Shown one piece after another: positions 1-8,087 of a DNA stretch of 64,000 bases. The notes below the pieces were generated by a model, which saw only the letters and a list, made by a program, of their open reading frames with translations, made no database searches and had not been told where the DNA came from. Numbering within the stretch: position 1 is the first letter of the stretch; every line of letters starts with the position of its first letter. Made by a program: the position numbers and the translations under genes. This stretch comes from Pyrinomonadaceae bacterium (lineage in GTDB: Bacteria; Acidobacteriota; Blastocatellia; Pyrinomonadales; Pyrinomonadaceae): assembly GCA_019694395.1 (NCBI GenBank), contig JAIBCC010000032.1, forward strand, positions 1-64,000. The letters are read 5' to 3'.

Positions 1-274
1 TACTCTCAGTTTTGGATTCCGTTCCGTCAAGGTTATAAGCAAACTCCATTTTGACAAGCTCAGGTTGTCCGTCTTTTATTTCAACTGCTACCTGCAAAGT
101 CTTTTCGCTCTGTGTAATAGCGAGTTTGTGGCTTTGCACATTGTCGTAAAAAAATGGTAGATCTTTGCTTTTTGCCTTATCAAGCGTCCAATTTCCCGAA
201 AAATCCGTTGGTTTAGCAAAAGTAAATGTTAACGCCGAAAATATAACAACAGCGATCAGAATAAGTTTTTTCAT
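1..274 (-). CDS. Secreted hypothetical protein, 3' part beyond window edge
   Basis: The coding sequence starts at an ATG at 274, preceded by GGGAGA, and runs off the left edge after about 91 codons. The N-terminus is a clear signal peptide: MKKLILIAVVIFSALTFTFA is followed by KPTDFSGNWTLDKAKSKD. The 'FSGNWTLDKAKS' stretch resembles the opening strand of small lipocalin-like or beta-barrel secreted proteins that are common in Acidobacteriota. The visible part is otherwise charged and has no catalytic motif. Function is unknown. It is on the same strand as the acetyltransferase gene upstream, but a 190-base gap with a hairpin separates them, so it is probably transcribed separately. Confidence 0.75.
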   Translation of the reverse strand, partial: MKKLILIAVVIFSALTFTFAKPTDFSGNWTLDKAKSKDLPFFYDNVQSHKLAITQSEKTLQVAVEIKDGQPELVKMEFAYNLDGTESKTES

Positions 275-407
275 TTTTGTATAATTCTCCCAAAAAGATT
301 TAGTAAATCATATTTTCGGACGAATTTTCGGATCGAATTGTTTCGCGGTAAACATCGGTTTTACAAAGTCTTAACAAATGATTAACAAATACTTTACGAA
401 ACCAGCA

Positions 408-458
408 ATTCGTAATCCATAAGTTGTAATTAGCTAAAACAACTTGCGAATTACGAAT
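408..458. repeat. Imperfect hairpin downstream of the acetyltransferase gene
   Basis: ATTCGTAAT (408-416) pairs with ATTACGAAT (450-458), and AAGTTGT (421-427) pairs with ACAACTT (439-445), giving a two-part stem. It lies just past the 3' end of the gene ending at 465. It may act as a weak terminator or be a dispersed intergenic repeat. There is no convincing U-tract in the minus-strand direction. Confidence 0.5.
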
Positions 459-464
459 CGCAAA

Positions 465-1325
465 TTAATACAAAACCGACGGAAACCAAGTGCCTTTCGG
501 CTCGTGATATTCACCCATTGTCATCAAAGTCAGCGGTTGTGTCATTCGCAAACCCGATTGCAAAGCCCAGCGATGAAAACTTGCCTGACGCGTTGGTAAA
601 AGGAAGGCAACAGTTTGTCCAAGCTGTTCAGCCGCACCGATCAGCAAATTCTGCATATCGCTTTCGGTTTCAGCCACGCCGTGATTCAAATGCCACATTG
701 AAACGGTTGAAGCATAAGCCGCAATTCTGCCGTTACGAATAGCAACGAAAGGCTTAAACCCTTGTAAGCAAAGACTTAATTCACCTGTGCGAGTGAAGCC
801 ATGAACTTTTTTGTGAAGCTCGGCGCACTCTGCTAAATCATCAGTTGTCATCGGACGCACTGTTATTTCTTTGGAAACTTCGCCTTTCAAATTGCCTTCC
901 ATCAATGCCAAAGGCTCTTTGACCTCAAAACCGAGCGAAGCGTAAAGCGACATTGATTTAGTGTTATAAGCAGATTGAACCAAACGAATTCCTGGCGCAT
1001 CTTTTCCGCGTTCGATAACTGCTTGCATTAATTTTCGTCCTGTTCCGCGTGATTGAACTGTCGTATCAACTGTAATCGGTCCGACTCCGCGAATTTCGTC
1101 ATATTCGGTCAGGAAATTTGAGCCGATGAACTTGCCGTTTTCCGCCGCTACGCCATAGATCTGGGGATGATTGATCCACATTCTGACAAAGCCCTGAGCG
1201 GCTTCGACCGAAGGAAAATCGAACGGAAAATTATGTTGTTCGGCAATTCCTTTGAAAGCCTCAAAACCAATTTTCCCTGCTTCTTCTACATCATTGATAT
1301 TAATTTCACGAATAATTACACTCAT
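465..1325 (-). CDS. GNAT family N-acetyltransferase (tandem GNAT fold)
   Basis: This is a 286-residue cytoplasmic protein. Residues about 1-150 form a GNAT domain with the acetyl-CoA binding segment VQSRGTGRKLMQAVIERG (the R/Q-x-x-G-x-G/A loop), followed by an N-x-x-S-x-x-L-Y-x-x-L-G-F motif (NTKSMSLYASLGF) typical of the family. Residues about 155-275 begin with a second GNAT-like N-terminal strand (ITVRPMTTDDLAECAELH), so this is a two-domain GNAT protein. The acceptor substrate cannot be inferred. The ATG start at 1325 has a good GAGG ribosome site. The gene follows the CPBP protease gene by 75 bases on the same strand. That gap holds one copy of the TGATACG/TCCGCGTT element. Confidence 0.85.
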   Translation of the reverse strand: MSVIIREININDVEEAGKIGFEAFKGIAEQHNFPFDFPSVEAAQGFVRMWINHPQIYGVAAENGKFIGSNFLTEYDEIRGVGPITVDTTVQSRGTGRKLMQAVIERGKDAPGIRLVQSAYNTKSMSLYASLGFEVKEPLALMEGNLKGEVSKEITVRPMTTDDLAECAELHKKVHGFTRTGELSLCLQGFKPFVAIRNGRIAAYASTVSMWHLNHGVAETESDMQNLLIGAAEQLGQTVAFLLPTRQASFHRWALQSGLRMTQPLTLMTMGEYHEPKGTWFPSVLY

Positions 1326-1363
1326 ATTTTTTACCTCATAATTTTGGGCAAAATCGAATTTGT

Positions 1364-1403
1364 CTCCAATTTGGAACGCGGATTTGGCTGAAAATTCGTA
1401 TCA
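1364..1403 (-). promoter_or_regulatory. Bipartite promoter-like element, copy 1 (TGATACG-N14-TCCGCGTT-N5-TTGGAG)
   Basis: Read on the minus strand, TGATACG (1403-1397), 14 bases, TCCGCGTT (1382-1375), 5 bases, then TTGGAG (1369-1364). The same words with the same spacing occur at 8041-8080 and 8514-8553, each time just upstream of a gene in the same orientation. Here the downstream gene is the acetyltransferase starting at 1325. The layout suggests an alternative-sigma (ECF-like) promoter, which is inference. The upstream edge touches the stop codon of the CPBP gene. Confidence 0.5.
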
Positions 1404-2153
1404 GCGTCTTTTGAAAAAATACGGTGCGGCAAATCCCCCAAAAGGAATTATTGCGGAAATCATTATCCAAAAAAGCGGGAAAATTTGCGCGGATTCGTCC
1501 GACACGACCAAAACTTTAACTGTGCCTTGCACGATAAAATGAAGAATTGCCGGAGACCAGATGCTGTTGCCGTCCAATTCAAACAGACGGCAAAAAGGAA
1601 ACGACATCACCACCGCCAAAATTATCGAAGCCAACGCGATTGGAAAAGGCTGTGAATAAAACATAATCAGATGCACGAGGATAAAAGGAATTGCGGCGAG
1701 CAAGGCGGCTTTCCAAAAAGAATATTTTTGCCGGAAATGTCCGAAAAGATAACCGCGAAATAGCGTTTCTTCGGCGATTCCGGCTTGGAAAAACAAACCC
1801 AAAATTAAAAATTGCCAATTTGGGTAAAAACTGAAAGTCGAACTTGTCGCAAAGGCAAAAAGGGGAATGGTCAAGAGCATCAAAACACAGATTGCAATGC
1901 CGGTCAGAAGCCCGGTTTTGGTCGGATTTTTTAAGCCGATTGTTTTGATGGATTCGTTAAATGATTTCTTGAAAAGCAGTTTTTCGGCAAAGATTGTCGC
2001 GGCAACCACAATCACGCCAACAATTACGCCGAATTCTCCACGATAGCTTTTGAGCGTTTCGGCGAGCCATTGAAACAGAGCGAAAACTACAATCAATCCG
2101 ACTAATAATCTCAGCCATTGAACGGAATTTTGTTTTAATAAATCGGATTTCAT
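1401..2153 (-). CDS. CPBP family intramembrane glutamic endopeptidase
   Basis: This 250-residue membrane protein has about seven hydrophobic segments. The CPBP (CAAX protease/Abi) signature is visible: EETLFRG with Glu128-Glu129 and Arg133, then a conserved His161 (FILVHLIMF) and His205 (PAILHFIV). Together these form the presumed intramembrane active site. In other bacteria the family processes prenylated or small secreted peptides, or gives bacteriocin self-immunity. No partner peptide gene is visible here. The ATG start at 2153 is divergent from the membrane protein gene at 2207. The acetyltransferase gene follows downstream. Confidence 0.88.
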   Translation of the reverse strand: MKSDLLKQNSVQWLRLLVGLIVVFALFQWLAETLKSYRGEFGVIVGVIVVAATIFAEKLLFKKSFNESIKTIGLKNPTKTGLLTGIAICVLMLLTIPLFAFATSSTFSFYPNWQFLILGLFFQAGIAEETLFRGYLFGHFRQKYSFWKAALLAAIPFILVHLIMFYSQPFPIALASIILAVVMSFPFCRLFELDGNSIWSPAILHFIVQGTVKVLVVSDESAQIFPLFWIMISAIIPFGGFAAPYFFKRR

Positions 2154-2206
2154 AAGTTTCTTTTAAAGTTATGCCATTCTGAAAGTATAATAAGCACGGA
2201 TATAAA

Positions 2207-2771
2207 ATGACAAAAAATTTGTGTCGGATTATCGCTGTTACGGCAATCATTGCTCCGACCTTACATCTGATTTCGGATGCTATGGAATGGGGCAGCGGCG
2301 GTTTTTCGCGTATCCAACTGCTGATTAACTACGCCGGATTTCTTCCGATGCCGTTTATGATGATTGGATTGTATGCCGCACAACGTCCGAAAATCGGCTG
2401 GATTGGTCTCATCGGCGCGATTCTTTACGGAATTGCCTTTATCTATTTTGCTCACACGACGCTTTTGGCACTCGAAGAATCATTACCAAATTACGAAATT
2501 CTATGGCAAAAACTCGGCGCGGTTTATACGTTTCACGGCGGTGGTTGTCGGCGGTTTGATGTTTGGATTCTCTGCCTTTAAAGCCGGAGTTTTATGGCGA
2601 AAAGGCGTAATCCTTTTTATTTTTGGGCTTCTGCTAAATTTATCAATTACCTTCCTTCCATTGCCGGATATTTTTCAAACAATCGGCAGTTCAATCCGAA
2701 ACCTTGGGTTGATTGGAATCGGATTCGGATTGATGCGAACACAGGATAAATCACTGCCGATTTCAAACTGA
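2207..2771 (+). pseudogene. Small integral membrane protein gene interrupted by a one-base frameshift
   Basis: Reading frame 2207-2581 encodes four hydrophobic segments. It ends in an unnatural tail (CRRFDVWILCL) straight after GAVYTFHG. From about 2538 the next frame carries on smoothly as VVVGGLMFGFSAFKAGVLWRKG to a stop at 2771, adding two or three more membrane helices. Joining the frames near 2537-2541 gives a coherent protein of about 187 residues. One extra base, or a programmed shift, in the GGCGGTGG run would explain it. No slippery heptamer is evident, so mutation or sequencing error is more likely. Start: ATG 2207, with TATAAT at 2186 and almost no leader. No family was recognised. 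Confidence 0.6.
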
Positions 2772-2772
2772 C

Positions 2773-3939
2773 TCAGTTCTGAGTTGACGTTGCTTTCAGT
2801 TTGTTTTGTCCAATTTCCGCCAGACATTCGTAAACGGTTTTCACCAATCGTTGATAGCGGATAAATTCATACGGAGCGCCTTCAATCCAGCGATTCATCA
2901 CAAAACTGATGGTCATTCGTTCATCCAAATCAACATAGCCGAGCGAACCGCCGTTGCCGCCCCAATAAGAGAGGCGATGACCAAGTTCATTGGCAAAAAG
3001 CGGTGATTCGAGACAAAACCCCATTCCCCAGCGAATCGGAATGCCAAGCAGGAGGTCAACGCCGTTTGATTGTTCTTCCAAAACCCGCAAGCGTCCTTTT
3101 TCCGACAAAAGATTGACACCATTGACTTTTTCAGCCACCAAAGCAGAATGAATCGTGGCAACTGCGCGGGCGTTTCCGTGTCCGTTTGCGGCACCGATTT
3201 CGGCACGCCGCCAGGGAATGCTTGATGAATTGACCGGATTCAGATTCGGGTTGTAGGCAATGCGGTCGAGCATCGGATTGCCGCTCAAACCGACTTCGGG
3301 AATTGCCTGCACAAATGGGGCAACACGGTCATCGCATTCGGCGGGTGTGCCGATGTGATAATCTGCACCAAGCGGTTTAGCGATTTCGTCCGCAAAAAAT
3401 TGTCCGAGCGTTTTGCCCGTAATCCGCTGAATCACACCGCTGACGAGATGCCCCTGCGTAACGCCGTGATAACCGCTTGCCGTTCCCGGCTCCCACCACG
3501 GAGCTTGTTTTGCCAGCATATCGCTTGATTTTTCAAGGTCGTAAACATCTTCCCAAGTTACATCTTCCGTCCATCCGGCAAGCCCCGAAGTATGTCCGAG
3601 CAGATGTCTGACCAAGATGTTTTCCTTGCCGTTTTGGGCAAATTCCGTCCAATATTTTGCTACGGGTGCGTTCAAATCCAATTCGCCCCGGTCTGCCAAA
3701 ACGAGTGCCGCCATTGCTGTCATCGTTTTCGTGGTTGAATGATTGCAGATAATCGTGTCGCGTTCCCATTTGCGGGTAAAAGTCCCGTCAAAATATCCGC
3801 CCCAAATGTCCACCACCGGCTCGCCTTCGATAAAAACAGCCACGGACGCGCCAATGTCGTCGCCGCAATCCAGACTGTAGTTCAACATTTCGCTCATGCG
3901 AGCAAATTTTTTATCACATTTTCCGTTAATTTCCGCCAT
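2773..3939 (-). CDS. Serine hydrolase, class C beta-lactamase/esterase (EstB-like) family
   Basis: This 388-residue protein has the Ser-x-x-Lys catalytic motif at Ser68-Thr-Thr-Lys71 (NHSTTKTMTAMA), a Tyr157 in the second motif position (ASGYHGV), and a C-terminal Gly-rich strand (SYWGGNGGSLGYVD) in place of the KTG triad. This matches family VIII esterases and penicillin-binding-protein-like hydrolases, such as EstB. No signal peptide is visible, so it is probably cytoplasmic. The substrate is unknown, likely short-chain esters or beta-lactam-like amides. ATG 3939 has a strong GGAG site. The STAS gene lies 21 bases upstream, so the two are probably co-transcribed. Confidence 0.87.
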   Translation of the reverse strand: MAEINGKCDKKFARMSEMLNYSLDCGDDIGASVAVFIEGEPVVDIWGGYFDGTFTRKWERDTIICNHSTTKTMTAMAALVLADRGELDLNAPVAKYWTEFAQNGKENILVRHLLGHTSGLAGWTEDVTWEDVYDLEKSSDMLAKQAPWWEPGTASGYHGVTQGHLVSGVIQRITGKTLGQFFADEIAKPLGADYHIGTPAECDDRVAPFVQAIPEVGLSGNPMLDRIAYNPNLNPVNSSSIPWRRAEIGAANGHGNARAVATIHSALVAEKVNGVNLLSEKGRLRVLEEQSNGVDLLLGIPIRWGMGFCLESPLFANELGHRLSYWGGNGGSLGYVDLDERMTISFVMNRWIEGAPYEFIRYQRLVKTVYECLAEIGQNKLKATSTQN

Positions 3940-3960
3940 AAAATTTCTCCTTTTCGTTTT

Positions 3961-4233
3961 TTATTCGTGCGTTTCGATGACTTGCCGGATAAAAAAATCC
4001 AACCCTGTCAGCACCGCGCCGCGTTTTTCGATTCGCCGCAAAACCGCTGCGCTGTCGTCGCTGATAAACGAAATCGCCTTCAAATCAATTTCGATTGTTT
4101 GACCGTTTCGTTGGTGAATATTTTCAAACGCTTGTTCGACAATTTCAGCCTCTGCCGGATGCAATTTTCCTTCAACACGCAAAATTGTCGTCTGGCGTTT
4201 TTCGTTTTCAATTTGGGTAATCCGAATAGTCAT
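3961..4233 (-). CDS. STAS-domain-like small protein (anti-sigma antagonist type fold)
   Basis: With the ATG at 4233 the product is 90 residues, beginning MTIRITQIENEKRQTTILRVEGKL. The pattern fits a STAS domain: a beta strand with G-K-L, a helix PAEAEIVEQAFENI, then IEIDLKAISFISDDSAAVLRRIEKRG, where the D-x-x-x-x-x-x-S-D-D-S/A-A segment matches the STAS phosphorylation-loop region. The open frame extends to a TTG at 4272, but that start would sit inside the sigma-54-like element, so the inner ATG is preferred. It lies 21 bases from the serine hydrolase gene and 168 bases from the sigma-54 activator gene. It may be a regulatory partner, but no kinase partner is adjacent. Confidence 0.7.
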   Translation of the reverse strand: MTIRITQIENEKRQTTILRVEGKLHPAEAEIVEQAFENIHQRNGQTIEIDLKAISFISDDSAAVLRRIEKRGAVLTGLDFFIRQVIETHE

Positions 4234-4256
4234 CACTTTCGCCGCCGACATTAAGC

Positions 4257-4271
4257 GCAAGGATGATGCCA
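4257..4271 (-). promoter_or_regulatory. Sigma-54 -24/-12 type promoter in front of the STAS/serine hydrolase pair
   Basis: On the minus strand TGGCAT, five bases, TTGC: the GG and GC pairs have exact sigma-54 spacing (consensus TGGCAC-N5-TTGC), with one mismatch in the first block. The predicted start is near 4245, giving a leader of about 12 bases before the ATG at 4233. The adjacent gene upstream is a sigma-54 enhancer-binding protein, and a palindrome lies 100-145 bases upstream. Assignment as a promoter is inference from sequence. Confidence 0.55.
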
Positions 4272-4351
4272 AAATTGAAAAGATTGGGTAATTGTTGAAA
4301 TAATGAGAGAAAGCAGATTTAGACGAAAGAATGAAACCGTAAAAAACATCA

Positions 4352-4390
4352 ATTTGGTCGCCAAATATGACGAGCAGAAGCCATATTTGG
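4352..4390. promoter_or_regulatory. Candidate upstream activator site: CCAAATATG/CATATTTGG palindrome
   Basis: CCAAATATG (4361-4369) and CATATTTGG (4382-4390) form a perfect 9-base inverted repeat. A further ATTTGG (4352-4357) pairs with the first CCAAAT. The site sits between the sigma-54 activator gene and the sigma-54-like element at 4257-4271, centred about 125 bases upstream of the predicted start, which is where enhancer sites for such activators normally lie. There is no U-tract after the stem, so a terminator is less likely. Confidence 0.45.
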
Positions 4391-4401
4391 TTAGTTTGAT
4401 T

Positions 4402-5943
4402 TTATTTCAAACCAAGTTTTTTCATCCGGTGGCGCAAGGTTGAAACGGGCAGATTGAGAATTTCCGCCGCGCCGTCTTTTCCGGCGATTTTGCCGTTGGT
4501 GCGTTTCAAAACTTCGGCGATGTGATTTTTTTCGACATCTTCGAGCGAAGAATTTACGGGCGCATCATTTTTCGCTTGAAAACCCGAATTCAATTCGGAA
4601 ATCGGAAGTTGAAGTTCCTTTCCGCGTGTCAAAATGACGGCTCGCTCGATAAAATTTTCGAGTTCGCGGACATTGCCGGGAAAATCGTAATTGCACAAAG
4701 CGTCAATCGCTTCACGCGGAATTGATTCGATGCCTTTGTTCATCCGCAACGAGTGTTTTTTGGTGAAATAACCCGTCAGAAGCGGAATATCTTCGCGCCG
4801 TTCACGAAGCGGCGGAATCGTAATCGGAAAAACATTCAAACGATAAAAAAGGTCGCGGCGAAAGGTTTTTTCCTCGACCATTTCGGGCAGATTACAATTT
4901 GTCGCGGCAATCAGCCGGACATTTGTTTTAATCGTCCGCGAACTGCCGAGCCGTTCAAATTCATTTTCCTGCAAAACCCGCAACAATTTCGGCTGTAATT
5001 CAAGCGGAATATCACCGATTTCGTCCAGCAAAAGTGTGCCGCGATGCGCCAGTTCAAATCGTCCGATACGCGGCGCAATCGCGCCCGTGAATGCGCCTTT
5101 TTCGTGTCCGAAAAGTTCCGATTCGAGCAATCCCGTCGGAATCGCCGAACAGTTTAATTTAACCATTGTCCGTTCGCGCCGATGGCTCAAATTATGAATC
5201 GCCCGCGAAAATAACTCTTTTCCCGTGCCTGTTTCGCCGTAAAGCAAAACGCAGGAATCAGTCGGTGCGACCGTTTCAATTTGGCGCAGAACATTTTTCA
5301 AAGCCGCGCTTTTTCCGACAATTTCGGCAAAATTATATTCGCTCTGAATTTCTTCTTCGAGATAAAGTTTTTCACTTTTCAGTTGATTTTTGAGACGCTC
5401 GATTTCGGCAAATTGCAGTGCATTGTCCATTGCAATCGCAACTTGGTTTGCAATTAGCTGAAGCATTTCGGCAACGTCTTCCGTAATCGAAGACTCTCTT
5501 TGACTGCCCACGCCGAGAACGCCAATCAGTTTATCGCGGGAAATCAGAGGGACTGAGCAGCCCGACCTCATTCCCGCATCGAAAGCCTTTTTGACTGTCG
5601 GCGAGGGAAATTCGTTGGGGTCAATACACTCCCGCCAAACGGGTTTTCGGGTTTTGAACGCGAGACCGTCCGGCGTTCCTTCAATCGGAATCAAATCACC
5701 CTCTTCCAAATATTCCGGCGGATTATCAAGTGCCAGAAGGCGAAACATTGCGCTTTCTTTGTCGTGCAGCAACATACCCGCAAAGTCGTGATTTATATAC
5801 CGCCGAAGAACAATCGAAACATCTCGTAACAATTCTGCCAGATTCAGACTGGCTGAAACTGCCTTGCTGACCTCTACCAACATTTCAAAACGGGCTTTTT
5901 CGCGTTGGTAAAGCAGCAACTTTTCTCTGTCGCCATTCTGCAA
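4402..5943 (-). CDS. Sigma-54-dependent transcriptional activator (GAF-AAA+-Fis HTH)
   Basis: This 513-residue activator has three domains. An N-terminal GAF sensor spans about residues 20-185, with no phospho-acceptor receiver domain. A linker coiled coil covers 180-205. The AAA+ sigma-54 interaction domain has Walker A GETGTGKE (236-243) and the sigma-54-contacting GAFTGA loop at 283-288, with Walker B in LLLDEIGDI. A Fis-type helix-turn-helix lies at about 475-513 (AAEILNLPVSTLRHRMKKLG). It should drive transcription from -24/-12 promoters in response to a small molecule or redox signal bound by GAF. The start is uncertain: the full frame opens at a TTG (5943) and the next in-frame ATG is at 5883, which would shorten the N-terminus by 20 residues. 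Candidate targets in the window are at 4257, 30874 and 56235. Confidence 0.93.
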   Translation of the reverse strand: MQNGDREKLLLYQREKARFEMLVEVSKAVSASLNLAELLRDVSIVLRRYINHDFAGMLLHDKESAMFRLLALDNPPEYLEEGDLIPIEGTPDGLAFKTRKPVWRECIDPNEFPSPTVKKAFDAGMRSGCSVPLISRDKLIGVLGVGSQRESSITEDVAEMLQLIANQVAIAMDNALQFAEIERLKNQLKSEKLYLEEEIQSEYNFAEIVGKSAALKNVLRQIETVAPTDSCVLLYGETGTGKELFSRAIHNLSHRRERTMVKLNCSAIPTGLLESELFGHEKGAFTGAIAPRIGRFELAHRGTLLLDEIGDIPLELQPKLLRVLQENEFERLGSSRTIKTNVRLIAATNCNLPEMVEEKTFRRDLFYRLNVFPITIPPLRERREDIPLLTGYFTKKHSLRMNKGIESIPREAIDALCNYDFPGNVRELENFIERAVILTRGKELQLPISELNSGFQAKNDAPVNSSLEDVEKNHIAEVLKRTNGKIAGKDGAAEILNLPVSTLRHRMKKLGLK

Positions 5944-6071
5944 TGCTTCCGATGTTTTTTTGTCTGATTTGATAGTTTTTCCGCTCCGTTTTCATCATAC
6001 AAAAGAAACAAAAGTAAGAGAAGTTTTCCCGGCGATTGCGTCAATTTCGGCAGATGTTTTATCAAAAGTTT

Positions 6072-8030
6072 TTAGTTTCCTACTGTTGTTCTGCCATCTT
6101 TTCCTCCTTCTTCCGATTTGACAGGAAGCGGATAAGTTCCGCGCGGTCCGGTAACAACGTGCGGTTTGATGAATTCGCCAAAATGAATTGGTTCGAGCAA
6201 ATCGGGATGCGAATCTTTGGTCAAAGCAAAATCTTCTACGCCATATTTTGCCGATTCAACCGAAACAAAACCGTCGCTTTTTTCAATGCTTGCACAGAGC
6301 AAAGAAGAACCATTTCCAACCAAAGCCGAAAATTCCGTTCCTTTGCGCTGATTGACGAATTGATTAAAACGAGCGATTTCGTCAGGCATAATTTCTTTGG
6401 CGGTGGTCATCACTCCGTCAAAAGCATCATTGAATTTCATCGAATCCGCACAGGGAATTCCTAGATTCGGCGTTCCGAGCATCATCAAATGCTTCACAAC
6501 AGGATAATTGTCGGGCAAAACCTGCATTTGTTTGTGAACATAAAGCCGCGCCACCAATCCGCCGGTTGAATGCGCGACCATATCAACGTGCCACGCATTA
6601 TTAGATTTTTGGATGCTTTCGACATACTTGGTCAAATCGTCGGCTTTGTCAAAAACGGATTTTCCTCCTTTGGTTGGTGCAGTTTGCCCTTCGACGGTAA
6701 TCGTCCCGCTTGAAACAGATTCTTTGCCGATTGCAGCTTTCCATCCGTAACTATGCGAAAGGGTAAGCAGATTTTGATAGAGTTCCAAAATTTTCGGACT
6801 CGTCCAGATTCCGGGAACAAAAACTATCGGTTTCGGGCTGATTTTCAGGTTTTTAGTCATCGCGTCTTTGAGTTTATATTCTTCCCAGGCTTCAGCCTTA
6901 ATTCGCTGCAAAAGACGCGGACGACCATCATCAAACCACGCATAGCCTTGCGAATTCCAGAGAATTTCTACCTCGCGCACTTCGCCTGCCTCCAATCGCA
7001 CGGAAACCGAACTGTCTTTCAACGGGTAATCAGGTTTTGCTCCGTCCCATTTATCGCCTTTGTAGGTTTCTTTGAAAGTGATTTCGGCAAATTTTGTTTC
7101 GTTTGAAAGATTGGCAACGGTTGCCTTGATTTTGACCAGATTTCCGTCAATCGTGCCGACCTGTTCGGTAATTTCCTGCCAATCGTTCCATTTCGGGAAC
7201 TTCATATCTTCAAAATGCAAATCTGTAATAATCAACTTTTGCGGACAGCGGGTAAAAGTCCAGGTGACAGTGTAAACAAAAGTTCTGACCGCACCTTTGC
7301 CATCGTCGCCCCAACTCTTTGAACCGCTCAATTTATCGGGACTATTCGGATCAATTTTCTGCCCGTTGATCGAAAAACTTTCGCCATCCATTTTGTAAGA
7401 CTCATTGGTCGAACGGTCATAAGGTTCGTTGTTTTTCGGTTGGCAATGACCGCTTCGTTTGACGTGTTCTTCACGTTTGAAAGTTCCCGTGGCATTAGGA
7501 AATCTGAGATTAAAACTGTAATTTCCACTCATTTCGTCAACGCTCAGATAAAAATCACGCGCCGAGCCTGTCGCTTTGGCTTCGGTAAAACGATTGTCAG
7601 TTCCTTCGATGATGAACCAATGCCCGTTTTCGCGCGAATTGCAGGTGTCAAAAACTCTTTCCTCGCCCCATTTTTTATCATCATCGGTAAAATTAACTTT
7701 TGCATTGACCGTTGGATTCTGCGGATTTGTCGAAGAATCAATGACTGCCGTTGCATTGTATTGATAATCGCGCGAATCTTTATGTTTAATGCGGTCAATA
7801 TTTTTACGAATGCCGGGTTCGTCCGAATCAAGCGAATCTTTCAAAGTCTTTTTGAACGAAACGACACCGCTCCAACCGCCCGCACATTTTGGGACAGATT
7901 GTTTGGTTGAAACAGGTTGCGAAGTTGGTTTGGCAGTTGCGCGCCGGGTTTGTCCAAAGGTTGTAATCAGACTGCTGAAAATAATTCCTAAAGCGATAAG
8001 TTGTTTGAAAAATAAGTTTCCGCGTTGCAT
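6072..8030 (-). CDS. Secreted alpha/beta-hydrolase (lipase/esterase-like) with N-terminal beta-rich region
   Basis: This 652-residue exported protein has a signal peptide at residues 1-25 (LIALGIIFSSLITTFG). Residues about 40-400 are beta-rich and hydrophilic with no recognised domain. The C-terminal third is an alpha/beta-hydrolase: PIVFVPGIWTSP gives the oxyanion strand, and VDMVAHSTGGLVARLYV holds the nucleophile Ser488 in an H-S-x-G-G elbow. Candidate acid and His residues lie further on, in a region resembling PGAP1/LCAT-like lipases. The likely role is hydrolysis of an ester in the periplasm or outside the cell. The ATG at 8030 has GGAGG. A TGATACG/TCCGCGTT element lies directly upstream, with the ribosome site right next to it. 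Confidence 0.8.
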   Translation of the reverse strand: MQRGNLFFKQLIALGIIFSSLITTFGQTRRATAKPTSQPVSTKQSVPKCAGGWSGVVSFKKTLKDSLDSDEPGIRKNIDRIKHKDSRDYQYNATAVIDSSTNPQNPTVNAKVNFTDDDKKWGEERVFDTCNSRENGHWFIIEGTDNRFTEAKATGSARDFYLSVDEMSGNYSFNLRFPNATGTFKREEHVKRSGHCQPKNNEPYDRSTNESYKMDGESFSINGQKIDPNSPDKLSGSKSWGDDGKGAVRTFVYTVTWTFTRCPQKLIITDLHFEDMKFPKWNDWQEITEQVGTIDGNLVKIKATVANLSNETKFAEITFKETYKGDKWDGAKPDYPLKDSSVSVRLEAGEVREVEILWNSQGYAWFDDGRPRLLQRIKAEAWEEYKLKDAMTKNLKISPKPIVFVPGIWTSPKILELYQNLLTLSHSYGWKAAIGKESVSSGTITVEGQTAPTKGGKSVFDKADDLTKYVESIQKSNNAWHVDMVAHSTGGLVARLYVHKQMQVLPDNYPVVKHLMMLGTPNLGIPCADSMKFNDAFDGVMTTAKEIMPDEIARFNQFVNQRKGTEFSALVGNGSSLLCASIEKSDGFVSVESAKYGVEDFALTKDSHPDLLEPIHFGEFIKPHVVTGPRGTYPLPVKSEEGGKDGRTTVGN

Positions 8031-8040
8031 TTTGAATTGC

Positions 8041-8080
8041 CTCCAAAATCTAACGCGGATAATTTTAGAAAAACGTATCA
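8041..8080 (-). promoter_or_regulatory. Bipartite promoter-like element, copy 2
   Basis: On the minus strand TGATACG (8080-8074), 14 bases, TCCGCGTT (8059-8052), 5 bases, TTGGAG (8046-8041). Spacing is identical to the copies at 1364 and 8514. It ends 11 bases upstream of the esterase ATG, and its TTGGAG doubles as the Shine-Dalgarno sequence, so transcription would start almost at the ribosome site. Confidence 0.5.
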
Positions 8081-8087
8081 GAACTGA

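Noticed and set aside
404-418. GCAA-N8-CCA on the minus strand upstream of the first gene, like a sigma-54 site
   Set aside because: Only the GG and TTGC positions fit, the CAC block is absent, and it overlaps a hairpin 130 bases from the gene. Chance match.
3739-4254. A 171-codon plus-strand frame across the hydrolase and STAS genes
   Set aside because: Antisense to two well-supported genes with motifs; composition (Phe, Arg, His rich) is typical of a shadow.
5874-6065. A 63-codon minus-strand frame overlapping the activator start
   Set aside because: It overlaps the GAF domain gene in another frame, is low-complexity and has no supporting signal.
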